From contig JAUXEE010000060.1 in NCBI GenBank assembly GCA_030618065.1, positions 1 to 8,451 of the forward strand: a stretch of DNA of 8,451 nt, written 5' to 3'. Below, piece by piece: positions 1 through 5,747 of this stretch. This stretch comes from Gemmatimonadota bacterium (GTDB lineage Bacteria > Gemmatimonadota > Gemmatimonadetes > Longimicrobiales > Gaopeijiaceae). The position numbers and the translations under genes are program-made. The stretch's first letter is position 1, and every line of letters begins with the position of its first letter. The notes under the pieces were generated by a model that made no database searches, was not told where the DNA came from, and saw only the letters and a list, made by a program, of their open reading frames with translations.

Positions 1-45
1 GGAATGCCGGAGGGTCACACAGTATCCCCCGTAGACTCACACTAG
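1..45 (+). other. Short open frame at left edge, possibly the 3' end of an upstream gene or a leader peptide
   Basis: The frame beginning at base 1 stays open to a TAG at 43-45. It contains an ATG at 4 that would give the 13-residue peptide MPEGHTVSPVDSH. The stop overlaps the AGGAG ribosome binding site (44-48) of the next gene, as is common between genes of one operon. It may therefore be the C-terminus of a gene that starts before the window, a short translated leader, or chance. The first seven residues resemble the usual N-terminus of Nei/Fpg DNA glycosylases (MPEGHT-), but nothing after them does. Because the window begins here, these options cannot be separated. Confidence is low. Confidence 0.2.
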
Positions 46-48
46 GAG
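44..48 (+). promoter_or_regulatory. Ribosome binding site that fixes the start of the Asp-box protein
   Basis: AGGAG lies seven bases before the ATG at 56, which is near-ideal spacing. This favours the ATG at 56 over the in-frame ATG at 86, which would begin the protein directly at the hydrophobic signal segment and has no comparable purine-rich site at the right distance. Confidence 0.75.
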
Positions 49-55
49 CTGGACT

Positions 56-3000
56 ATGCCGGAGCGATGTCTTCCCTGGAGCCGAATGGCCATTCTGCCC
101 CTGCTTTTCCTTGCCCTCGTCCTGTGCGGGCAGGAGAAGGTCGACGCCCAGGAGGTGAATCCCGACCGACTGAGGGCAATGAGGGCACGGAGCATTGGTC
201 CCGCCGGTATGAGCGGGCGCATCGCCGCCATCGAGGCCGTGGAGTCGGATCCGAACATCGTCTTCGTGGGAGCCGCGACGGGGGGACTTTGGAAGTCGGT
301 AAACGGCGGACAAACCTGGGAATCCCTCTTCGATGATGAGCGGGTTCTGGGGATCGGGGCGGTAGCTGTCTTTCAGCCCAGCCCCGACATCGTTTGGGTG
401 GGGACGGGGGAGGGGAATCCCAGGAACAGCGTCGGTGTGGGAGCCGGCATCTACAAGAGTATGGACGGGGGCCGGAGCTGGACTCTGATGGGCCTGGAAC
501 GGTCGGAACGCATCCACCGGATCGTGCTCCACCCAACCGATCCGGATGTGGCGTATGCCGGTGTCATGGGGCCCGCCTGGAGCGACGGGGAGGAGCGGGG
601 TGTGTACCGCACCATCGACGGGGGCGCCAACTGGGAGCGGGTCCTCTTTGTGGACCAGCAGACGGGAATCAGCGATCTCATCATGGATCCCTCGAATCCG
701 AACAAACTCTTCGCCGGGATGTGGGAGTTTCGCCGTTGGCCCTGGTTTTTCGAATCCGGAGGCTCTGGAAGCGGGCTGTACGTGACGCACGACGGGGGGG
801 ACAGCTGGGCCAGACTCTCTTCGGAGGACGGCCTTCCCCGGGGAGAGTTGGGGCGAATAGGACTGAGCATTGCCAGGAACGATCCCGACGTGGTCTATGC
901 CCTGGTGGAGGCAGGCCGGAGCGCCCTGATCCGGTCCGACGACGGTGGCGCCAGTTGGCGAACGGTGAACGACGAGGAGGGGGTGGCCTCCCGGCCCTTT
1001 TACTACACCGACATCTTCGTGGATCCCAGCAACGAGCTCCGCCTCTTCAATCTCCATTCGCGCATCATGAGATCCGAGGACGGAGGGAAGAGCTTCGAGA
1101 ATATCAGTGGAGAGGTGCATTCGGATTTTCATGCTCTTTGGGTCAATCCGTCTGATTCCAGACACATGTACGTGGGGACCGATGGGGGGGTATACATCAG
1201 CCGGGACCGGGGCGATCACTGGCGGTTCGTGGACAACCTTCCGGTGGGTCAGTTCTACCATGTCAGCGTGGACTCGGAGATTCCCTACAACATCTACGGA
1301 GGGATGCAGGACAATGGGTCCTGGCGAGGCCCATCCGATCTATGGGAGAACGGTGGGATCCGAAACTACCATTGGCGCGAAGTGGGCTTCGGAGACGGAT
1401 TCGCCACCCTCGTCGATCCCATGGACTCCGACTTCGGGTACTCCATGTCCCAAGGGGGTGGGCTGGTTCGTTTCGACCTCCGGACCGGCGAACGAAAGGG
1501 AATCCGTCCCTGGGCTCCGGAGGGAGTCGAGCTCCGATTCAATTGGAACGCTGCCATCGCAATAGATCCCTTCGAGGTAGGGACCATCTACTACGGCAGT
1601 CAGTTCGTTCACAAGACCACGGACCGAGGGGGAAGCTGGCAGATCATCAGCGGCGATCTGACCACCGACGATCCGGAGAAACAGAGGCAGGACGAAAGCG
1701 GCGGGATAACCCGTGACGCCACGGGAGCCGAGAATCACACGACGATCCTGACCATCGCCCCCAGTCCGGTGGAGGCCGAGGTGATCTGGGTCGGGTCGGA
1801 TGACGGCCTGGTGCACCTGACCCGATCCGGGGGAGGAGAGTGGGAGGAGGTAGGCCAGCGCATACGGGACGTACCCGAGGGTACATGGGTTCCCCACATC
1901 GAGCCCTCGAAACACGACAGCGCCACGGCCTACGTCGTTTTCGATGACCACCGCCGAGGTAACTGGGAGCCCTACATCTACCGGACGGAGGATTACGGTC
2001 GCCGCTGGCGAAACATCGCGGACCAGGATCGAATCTGGGGGTTCGTTCACACCCTGGAGGAGGACCCCGTCACCCCGAATCTGCTCTTCGCGGGCACGGA
2101 GTTCGGCTTGTACGTGAGCCTGAACCGGGGTGAGGACTGGTTCCTCTGGCGTCATGGTGTGCCGCCGGCTCCCATCCGATCCCTGGTCATCCACCCACGG
2201 GATCACGACCTGGTCATCGGCACCCACGGACGGGCCATCTATGTCCTGGACGACATCCGGCCCCTTCGGGCCCTGGCCGAAACCCCTGGGCTTCTGAGGG
2301 CACCGGTCCACCTCTACGATCCGCCCCCGGCCTACCTGAGAGGGACCTCCGCTGTGGACGGGTACCATTTTGCGGCGGACGCCATGTTCCAAGGGGAGAC
2401 CCGGGCTCCTGGCGCCATGCTGACCTACAGTGTGTCTGAGAGCATGTCCCAGGAGGACGGCGGTGGGGTGGATGGCGTTGGAGTGGGTGGCGGTGCGGTG
2501 GGCAGCGACACGGTGGCCGACATCGAGGTATTGGACGCCTCGGGGAAGGTGATCCGCACCCTGGAAGGCCCCACCGAGACCGGGCTCAACCGGGTGATCT
2601 GGGACCTCCGCGAGACGAGCACCTCCAGTGGGGAGGGGAGAGGCGGGCGGTCCAGGCCGACAGGATTGGAGGTGCTCCCTGGCACCTATGAGATCCGGGT
2701 GAGGGTTGGAGGAGCCGAATCTTCCAATCGACTGGAGGTTCTTCCGGATCCCAGGGTGGAGATCTCCCTGGCGGACAGGATCCAGAAGCGGAACGCGGTT
2801 CGAGAGGGACTGGGGTTGGCCCGCACTCTCCAAGATCTTCGGGAACGGCTCCAATCCCTTACAGGCGGATTGGAGCGGGTGGAGGAGCTTTTGGGGGAAC
2901 GACGGGACCCGGAAGCTCAGGGAGTCCGGGCCCGGGCCGACTCCTTGAGGGGCGAAATGGTACGCCTCGACCAGGCCGTGACAGAAGTCAGCCGAAACAG

Positions 3001-3214
3001 CAGAACCATCTTCTCCATGGCATCCACCAGGGATGTGCCGACGGAAGCAGAACGGATAACCCTGGCCCGGACAGGGGAGAGCCTCGACCGGGTCGTGTCT
3101 CGATTCAACGCCTTTCTGGGCGGGCAGGTCGGAGAGTTCCGTCGAGCTTTGGAGGCTGCACGAATCGGTGCGTTCCCTGATTTGAGGCCGATACAGAGAG
3201 GCCCCGGGAGATAG
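56..3214 (+). CDS. Exported Asp-box (BNR) sortilin/VPS10-like multi-propeller protein
   Basis: This is a 1052-residue exported protein of the large bacterial sortilin/VPS10-like group, often labelled 'glycosyl hydrolase' in genomes. Residues 1-31 look like a signal peptide, with a hydrophobic run at 11-25 and a plausible signal peptidase I cut after VDA (29-31). Eleven Asp-box motifs (S/T-x-D-x-G-x-x-W type) lie near residues 81, 135, 186, 244, 294, 340, 382, 521, 589, 644 and 688, consistent with two consecutive beta-propellers. The QDNGSW motif near 418-423 and the GTHGRAIYVLDD motif near 722-733 are, from memory, hallmarks of this group. After the propellers come a Gly/Val-rich linker (about 801-818), a FlgD-like Ig-type strand domain (about 819-884) and a charged helical tail (about 905-1032). 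No sialidase catalytic set is apparent, so glycosidase activity is not supported; a binding or scaffold role in the periplasm or outside the cell is an inference. The start is set by AGGAG at 44-48. The stop lies 3 bases before the transporter start, so the two genes are surely co-transcribed. Confidence 0.93.
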   Translation: MPERCLPWSRMAILPLLFLALVLCGQEKVDAQEVNPDRLRAMRARSIGPAGMSGRIAAIEAVESDPNIVFVGAATGGLWKSVNGGQTWESLFDDERVLGIGAVAVFQPSPDIVWVGTGEGNPRNSVGVGAGIYKSMDGGRSWTLMGLERSERIHRIVLHPTDPDVAYAGVMGPAWSDGEERGVYRTIDGGANWERVLFVDQQTGISDLIMDPSNPNKLFAGMWEFRRWPWFFESGGSGSGLYVTHDGGDSWARLSSEDGLPRGELGRIGLSIARNDPDVVYALVEAGRSALIRSDDGGASWRTVNDEEGVASRPFYYTDIFVDPSNELRLFNLHSRIMRSEDGGKSFENISGEVHSDFHALWVNPSDSRHMYVGTDGGVYISRDRGDHWRFVDNLPVGQFYHVSVDSEIPYNIYGGMQDNGSWRGPSDLWENGGIRNYHWREVGFGDGFATLVDPMDSDFGYSMSQGGGLVRFDLRTGERKGIRPWAPEGVELRFNWNAAIAIDPFEVGTIYYGSQFVHKTTDRGGSWQIISGDLTTDDPEKQRQDESGGITRDATGAENHTTILTIAPSPVEAEVIWVGSDDGLVHLTRSGGGEWEEVGQRIRDVPEGTWVPHIEPSKHDSATAYVVFDDHRRGNWEPYIYRTEDYGRRWRNIADQDRIWGFVHTLEEDPVTPNLLFAGTEFGLYVSLNRGEDWFLWRHGVPPAPIRSLVIHPRDHDLVIGTHGRAIYVLDDIRPLRALAETPGLLRAPVHLYDPPPAYLRGTSAVDGYHFAADAMFQGETRAPGAMLTYSVSESMSQEDGGGVDGVGVGGGAVGSDTVADIEVLDASGKVIRTLEGPTETGLNRVIWDLRETSTSSGEGRGGRSRPTGLEVLPGTYEIRVRVGGAESSNRLEVLPDPRVEISLADRIQKRNAVREGLGLARTLQDLRERLQSLTGGLERVEELLGERRDPEAQGVRARADSLRGEMVRLDQAVTEVSRNSRTIFSMASTRDVPTEAERITLARTGESLDRVVSRFNAFLGGQVGEFRRALEAARIGAFPDLRPIQRGPGR
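2456..2509 (+). repeat. Low-complexity GGTGG-rich segment encoding a Gly/Val linker
   Basis: Within the Asp-box gene, residues 801-818 are almost entirely Gly, Val, Asp and Ala, encoded by imperfect repetition of GGTGG, GGCGG and GGAGTGG units. The segment joins the end of the propeller region to the Ig-like domain, so it probably acts as a flexible linker. Its DNA is simple enough to vary in length between strains by slippage, although the repeat is imperfect. The G-runs are mostly shorter than three, so a strong G-quadruplex is not clearly supported. Confidence 0.6.
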
Positions 3215-3217
3215 ACC

Positions 3218-4426
3218 ATGAGGTGGAGAGTCCTGGCCCTCCTCTCCCTGGCCGAGCTTCTGGCCATGTCCGTGTGGTTCACGGCCAGCGCTATCAGTCC
3301 CGAATTGCAGGCCCGCTGGGGGCTTTCAGGGTCGGAAGTGGGTTGGCTCACCACAGCGGTTCAGCTCGGATTCGTAGCGGGAACGGCCATTGCGGCTCTT
3401 CTGAACCTGGCCGACACCATTCCCTCGAAACACTATTTCGCAGGTACCGCTCTCCTGGCAGGGGCGGCGAACGGCTTCCTCCTTCTGGCCCCTGGCCTCC
3501 CGGCTGCCCTTCCGGCTCGCTTTATGACAGGGTTCTTTCTGGCGGGGGTCTATCCTCCGGCCATGAAGATGATCTCCACCTGGTTTCGGCAGAGCCGAGG
3601 GTTGGCCATCGGTACCGTGGTAGGGGCTTTGACGGTGGGGAAGGCTACGCCCTACCTCTTCAGGGCACTACCTGAGGTGAGCCTGGAAGGGGTGGTCATG
3701 GGAGCCTCCCTGGGGGCTATTGTCGGAGGGGTACTGGTTCTTACATCCTACCGGGACGGCCCCTTCACCTTTTCTCGTGCGCCCTTCTCCTGGGGGCTGG
3801 TGACCCGGGTAGTGAGCCACCGGGAAACACGATTGGCCATCCTCGGCTACCTGGGACACATGTGGGAGCTTTACGCCATGTGGACCTGGGTGCCGGCCTT
3901 CCTTTTGGCCAGTGCCCACGCAACAGCCGAAGGAGGGGGCGGAGAGCCCCAAGCATTCCTGGTGGGATTGGCCTCCTTCGGGGCGATCGCCGCCGGAGGT
4001 CTGGGGTGCGTCTGGGGAGGATGGGCTGCCGACCGGATCGGAAGGGAGCGGCTGGTGAAACTGGCCATGCTGGCCAGCGGGGCCTGTTCCATCTCCGTCG
4101 GCTTCTTCTTCGGCTGGAGCTTTTGGATTCTGGCCCCCCTCACCTGGATCTGGGGCTTCTTCGTCGTGGCCGATTCGGCTCAATTCAGCGCCCTCGTGAC
4201 CGAGGTGGCTCCCCAGGAAGCCGTTGGGACGGCTCTGACTCTTCAGACATCCATGGGATTCCTTCTCACCATGGTCACCATCCAAGGGCTCCCCTTGGTC
4301 ACGGAGGCGTTGGGGTGGGCCTGGACCTTCCCGGTCCTTGCCCTTGGCCCGCTTTTCGGAATCGGCGCGACTCTGAGGCTGACGCAGGTCAGGGACTCTG
4401 CGAAGACCCCTCTTCAAAGCGGGTGA
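3218..4426 (+). CDS. Major facilitator superfamily (MFS) transporter, substrate unknown
   Basis: This 402-residue inner-membrane carrier has about twelve hydrophobic helices. Six lie at roughly 5-25, 42-62, 72-91, 94-116, 128-148 and 157-176. A polar central loop follows at about 177-203, then six more up to about residue 386. The C-terminal half carries a clear MFS motif A in the loop after helix 8 (GGWAADRIGRERL, 267-279). The equivalent loop in the N-terminal half is degenerate (LADTIPSKHYF, 64-74). The segment RFMTGFFLAGVYPPAMK (101-117) and the Gly-rich helix 5 also fit the fold. Length is normal for a 12-TM MFS protein. The ATG at 3218 is preceded by GGGAG (3206-3210, spacing 7) lying inside the end of the Asp-box gene, so translation is probably coupled. 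The last 38 bases overlap the 3' end of the convergent YkvI-like gene. It loosely resembles the anion/cyanate-permease side of the superfamily, but no residue pattern fixes a substrate or direction of transport. Confidence 0.95.
   Translation: MRWRVLALLSLAELLAMSVWFTASAISPELQARWGLSGSEVGWLTTAVQLGFVAGTAIAALLNLADTIPSKHYFAGTALLAGAANGFLLLAPGLPAALPARFMTGFFLAGVYPPAMKMISTWFRQSRGLAIGTVVGALTVGKATPYLFRALPEVSLEGVVMGASLGAIVGGVLVLTSYRDGPFTFSRAPFSWGLVTRVVSHRETRLAILGYLGHMWELYAMWTWVPAFLLASAHATAEGGGGEPQAFLVGLASFGAIAAGGLGCVWGGWAADRIGRERLVKLAMLASGACSISVGFFFGWSFWILAPLTWIWGFFVVADSAQFSALVTEVAPQEAVGTALTLQTSMGFLLTMVTIQGLPLVTEALGWAWTFPVLALGPLFGIGATLRLTQVRDSAKTPLQSG
4389..4426. other. 38-bp convergent overlap of two coding 3' ends
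   Basis: The transporter stop (TGA, 4424-4426, plus strand) lies inside the YkvI-like gene. The YkvI-like stop (TGA on the minus strand, bases 4389-4391) lies inside the transporter gene. The last 12 or so codons of each gene are read from both strands. There is no space for a separate terminator, and no hairpin followed by a T-run is visible just past either stop. Transcription therefore probably continues into the opposing gene or ends by Rho. Confidence 0.9.
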
Positions 4427-5495
4427 TTCGCCATAGGCCGAGCGTCAAGACCGGCACCACATAGACCAACAGGAATACCCAGGTCAGCGTTCCGTACCCG
4501 CGAGCGATGAGGTCCACCAGCCCGACCCCAGCCAGGAGGGTCCCCGCCAGAAGCAGGCCCATGGCCAGGGAGGGACGGACCAGCCTCGGCATTTCACGCT
4601 TCCTCTCCCTGAAGGCGTGTGCGATCCTCTCGTTCATCCCGTGGATCAGGCCGGCCCCGGTCTCGATGAGGGTGCCGAAAAGGACCACCTGAAATGCGAT
4701 CTGAAAAGCTCGGGAGCCCAGAAGCTCCAAGAGGAAATTCGCCGGTACGGGCCGGTCGAGAATGGCCGGATACTGGCCCATCATGGCGAGGTAGAAGAGG
4801 AGTCCGGGGATCATGGCGATGGGACCGGCGAGGATTCCGGCCAGGACCGTCTCCTTTCGATTTTTCAGGTGCCGGACCGGGAAGAGAAGGGGCGGAATGA
4901 GGGCGATGTTATAGGCAGCGTACCGGACACCGGCAAATCCCCAGTCGCCTGTCGACGCCGGTGCATGCAGGGCCGAGAGGATCTGGTCGCCGAAGCGGTG
5001 GAAACACCAGAAGAAAAGGACCAAGTAGGCAGCGTAGAGGACCACAGACCAACCCGCCATCACCCTCTCGATGATCCGGCTTCCTCCCAAAGACAGTGCG
5101 CCCACGGCCACCATGATCCCCACAACCCCCAACCAGTAGGGAAGCCCGAAGGTCTCCTCCAGGAGAGATCCCGACGCCGCGGCGATCACCGCGAGAATCA
5201 GTAGCATGAAGACCAGGTAGGCCACCTCATAAATGGCCCACCCGGGCCCCAGAAGCCCCTTGAAGAAGGTCCGGTAATCGAAGGTCCCCCCCAATCGAGC
5301 CAACTCGTAGGTGACCGCACAAACCAGGCTCCAGAGGAGGGTGCTGGTGGCCATTGCCAGAAGCCCTCCGACAGGACCTTCCATAAGAAAGAACTCGGCC
5401 AACTCCCGCCCGGTCCCGTAGCCTCCGGCAATGACCACGGACTGGAATACGAACCCCGGCAGAAGGATACGGCGGAGGAATCCGAAGCGTCTCAT
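4389..5495 (-). CDS. YkvI-like inner-membrane protein, putative LeuT/APC-fold transporter
   Basis: This 368-residue protein has about ten hydrophobic helices, at roughly 10-30, 41-64, 84-112, 118-137, 145-166, 185-205, 217-240, 264-284, 307-329 and 334-355. Helix 1 contains IAGGYGTGRELAEFF (22-36). Its Gly-rich break followed by R/Q-E-x-x-x-F-F matches, from memory, the signature of the YkvI family (COG3949), which is thought to share the amino-acid/cation symporter fold. A polar loop near 285-305 (MNERIAHAFRERKRE) is highly charged. The tail is short and polar (EEGSSQSP). The ATG (bases 5493-5495) is preceded by GAGG six bases upstream. The family is largely uncharacterised, so substrate and direction are unknown. 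It is convergent with the MFS gene and divergent from the TonB receptor, and could share control with the receptor. The call as a multi-pass membrane protein is firm; the family name is likely but rests on memory. Confidence 0.8.
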   Translation of the reverse strand: MRRFGFLRRILLPGFVFQSVVIAGGYGTGRELAEFFLMEGPVGGLLAMATSTLLWSLVCAVTYELARLGGTFDYRTFFKGLLGPGWAIYEVAYLVFMLLILAVIAAASGSLLEETFGLPYWLGVVGIMVAVGALSLGGSRIIERVMAGWSVVLYAAYLVLFFWCFHRFGDQILSALHAPASTGDWGFAGVRYAAYNIALIPPLLFPVRHLKNRKETVLAGILAGPIAMIPGLLFYLAMMGQYPAILDRPVPANFLLELLGSRAFQIAFQVVLFGTLIETGAGLIHGMNERIAHAFRERKREMPRLVRPSLAMGLLLAGTLLAGVGLVDLIARGYGTLTWVFLLVYVVPVLTLGLWRITRFEEGSSQSP

Positions 5496-5563
5496 GTCTC
5501 CCCTCGGGCAAGAGATCGGGTTAAGTCCTCTGTAACAATAACGTTGCCCACCGGCCAGTGCGG

Positions 5564-5586
5564 GTTTACCTTGCCTTCCCGTAAAC
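5564..5586. repeat. Inverted repeat with 6-bp arms (GTTTAC...GTAAAC)
   Basis: GTTTAC at 5564-5569 and GTAAAC at 5581-5586 are perfect complements separated by 11 bases, giving a centre-to-centre spacing of 17. Half-sites this far apart could contact a dimeric regulator. However, a perfect 6-bp pair is expected by chance about once in a region of this size, so the call is weak. Confidence 0.3.
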
Positions 5587-5621
5587 AGATGTTCGGCCTC
5601 ATTGGTCCCAAATGAGAAGCG

Positions 5622-5642
5622 ACGGCTCTGGGGGGAAGCCGT
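5622..5642. repeat. Inverted repeat with 6-bp arms (ACGGCT...AGCCGT)
   Basis: ACGGCT at 5622-5627 pairs perfectly with AGCCGT at 5637-5642 across a purine-rich 9-base loop containing a run of six Gs. In RNA it could form a small GC-rich hairpin in a long leader of the receptor mRNA. It is short enough to be chance. Confidence 0.3.
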
Positions 5643-5678
5643 GCTGAAGCCTCCCTTCCGGTGCCTCAGATTGTGATT

Positions 5679-5701
5679 AACGACGGGCTTTGCCGGTCGT
5701 T
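5679..5701. promoter_or_regulatory. Imperfect palindrome with 10-bp arms, candidate operator or leader hairpin
   Basis: The arms AACGACGGGC (5679-5688) and GCCGGTCGTT (5692-5701) are complementary at nine of ten positions, with a 3-base centre TTT and a single G-G mismatch. The element ends 46 bases before the receptor ATG. It could be a regulator binding site, or a stem-loop in the receptor mRNA leader. No T-run follows it, so it does not look like an intrinsic terminator. It is by far the strongest symmetric element in the intergenic region. Confidence 0.5.
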
Positions 5702-5747
5702 CACCTCTCTACCTGGCAAAAATATTCTCTAACCGCGAGGTCCTCCC

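Larger units (their letters stand above)
5496..5747. promoter_or_regulatory. Divergent intergenic control region
   Basis: These 252 bases separate the starts of the YkvI-like gene (minus) and the TonB receptor (plus), so both promoters should lie here. Base composition is more mixed than in the genes, with AT-rich patches at about 5531-5541 and 5717-5732. I could not find a pair of sigma-70 -35/-10 hexamers with good match and spacing for either direction. Three inverted repeats lie in the region (5564-5586, 5622-5642 and 5679-5701). No small gene is convincing. The receptor's ribosome binding site is GAGG at 5737-5740. Confidence 0.7.

Noticed and set aside
131..133. Lipoprotein processing at Cys24 or Cys5 of the Asp-box protein
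   Set aside because: The residues before Cys24 (LVL) do not fit a lipobox, which needs a small residue at -1. Cys5 precedes the hydrophobic segment. Signal peptidase I cleavage after VDA fits better.
2456..2509. G-quadruplex in the Gly-rich linker
   Set aside because: Most G-runs are of two bases or irregular, so the canonical four runs of three or more with short loops are not clearly present.
1340..2854. 504-codon open frame on the minus strand opposite the Asp-box gene
   Set aside because: The plus-strand frame carries regular Asp-box motifs and family hallmarks throughout. The minus frame is Pro/Gly/Arg-rich without recognisable domains, as expected from antisense reading of GC-rich coding DNA.
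4323..4337. GGACC/GGTCC hairpin as a terminator for the YkvI-like gene
   Set aside because: The stem is only 5 bp, is inside the MFS coding sequence, lies over 50 bases past the stop, and is not followed by a T-run on the minus strand.
3668..4417. 249-codon minus-strand frame opposite the MFS gene
   Set aside because: Its translation is a low-complexity Gly/Pro/Glu/His mix with no hydrophobic or domain structure. The plus strand encodes clear MFS helices and motif A.
5605..5700. Cobalamin riboswitch before the TonB receptor
   Set aside because: A stretch near 5630-5650 (GGGGGGAAGCCGTG) faintly recalls part of the aptamer. The CGCCACTG-type core and the downstream AGCCAGGAGACCTGCC-type B12 box are absent.
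5713..5728. Sigma-54-like promoter (TGGCA...) or -10 box (TATTCT) before the TonB receptor
   Set aside because: The GC element of a sigma-54 -12 box is missing. No -35 hexamer lies at acceptable spacing from TATTCT, and it is very close to the start codon.
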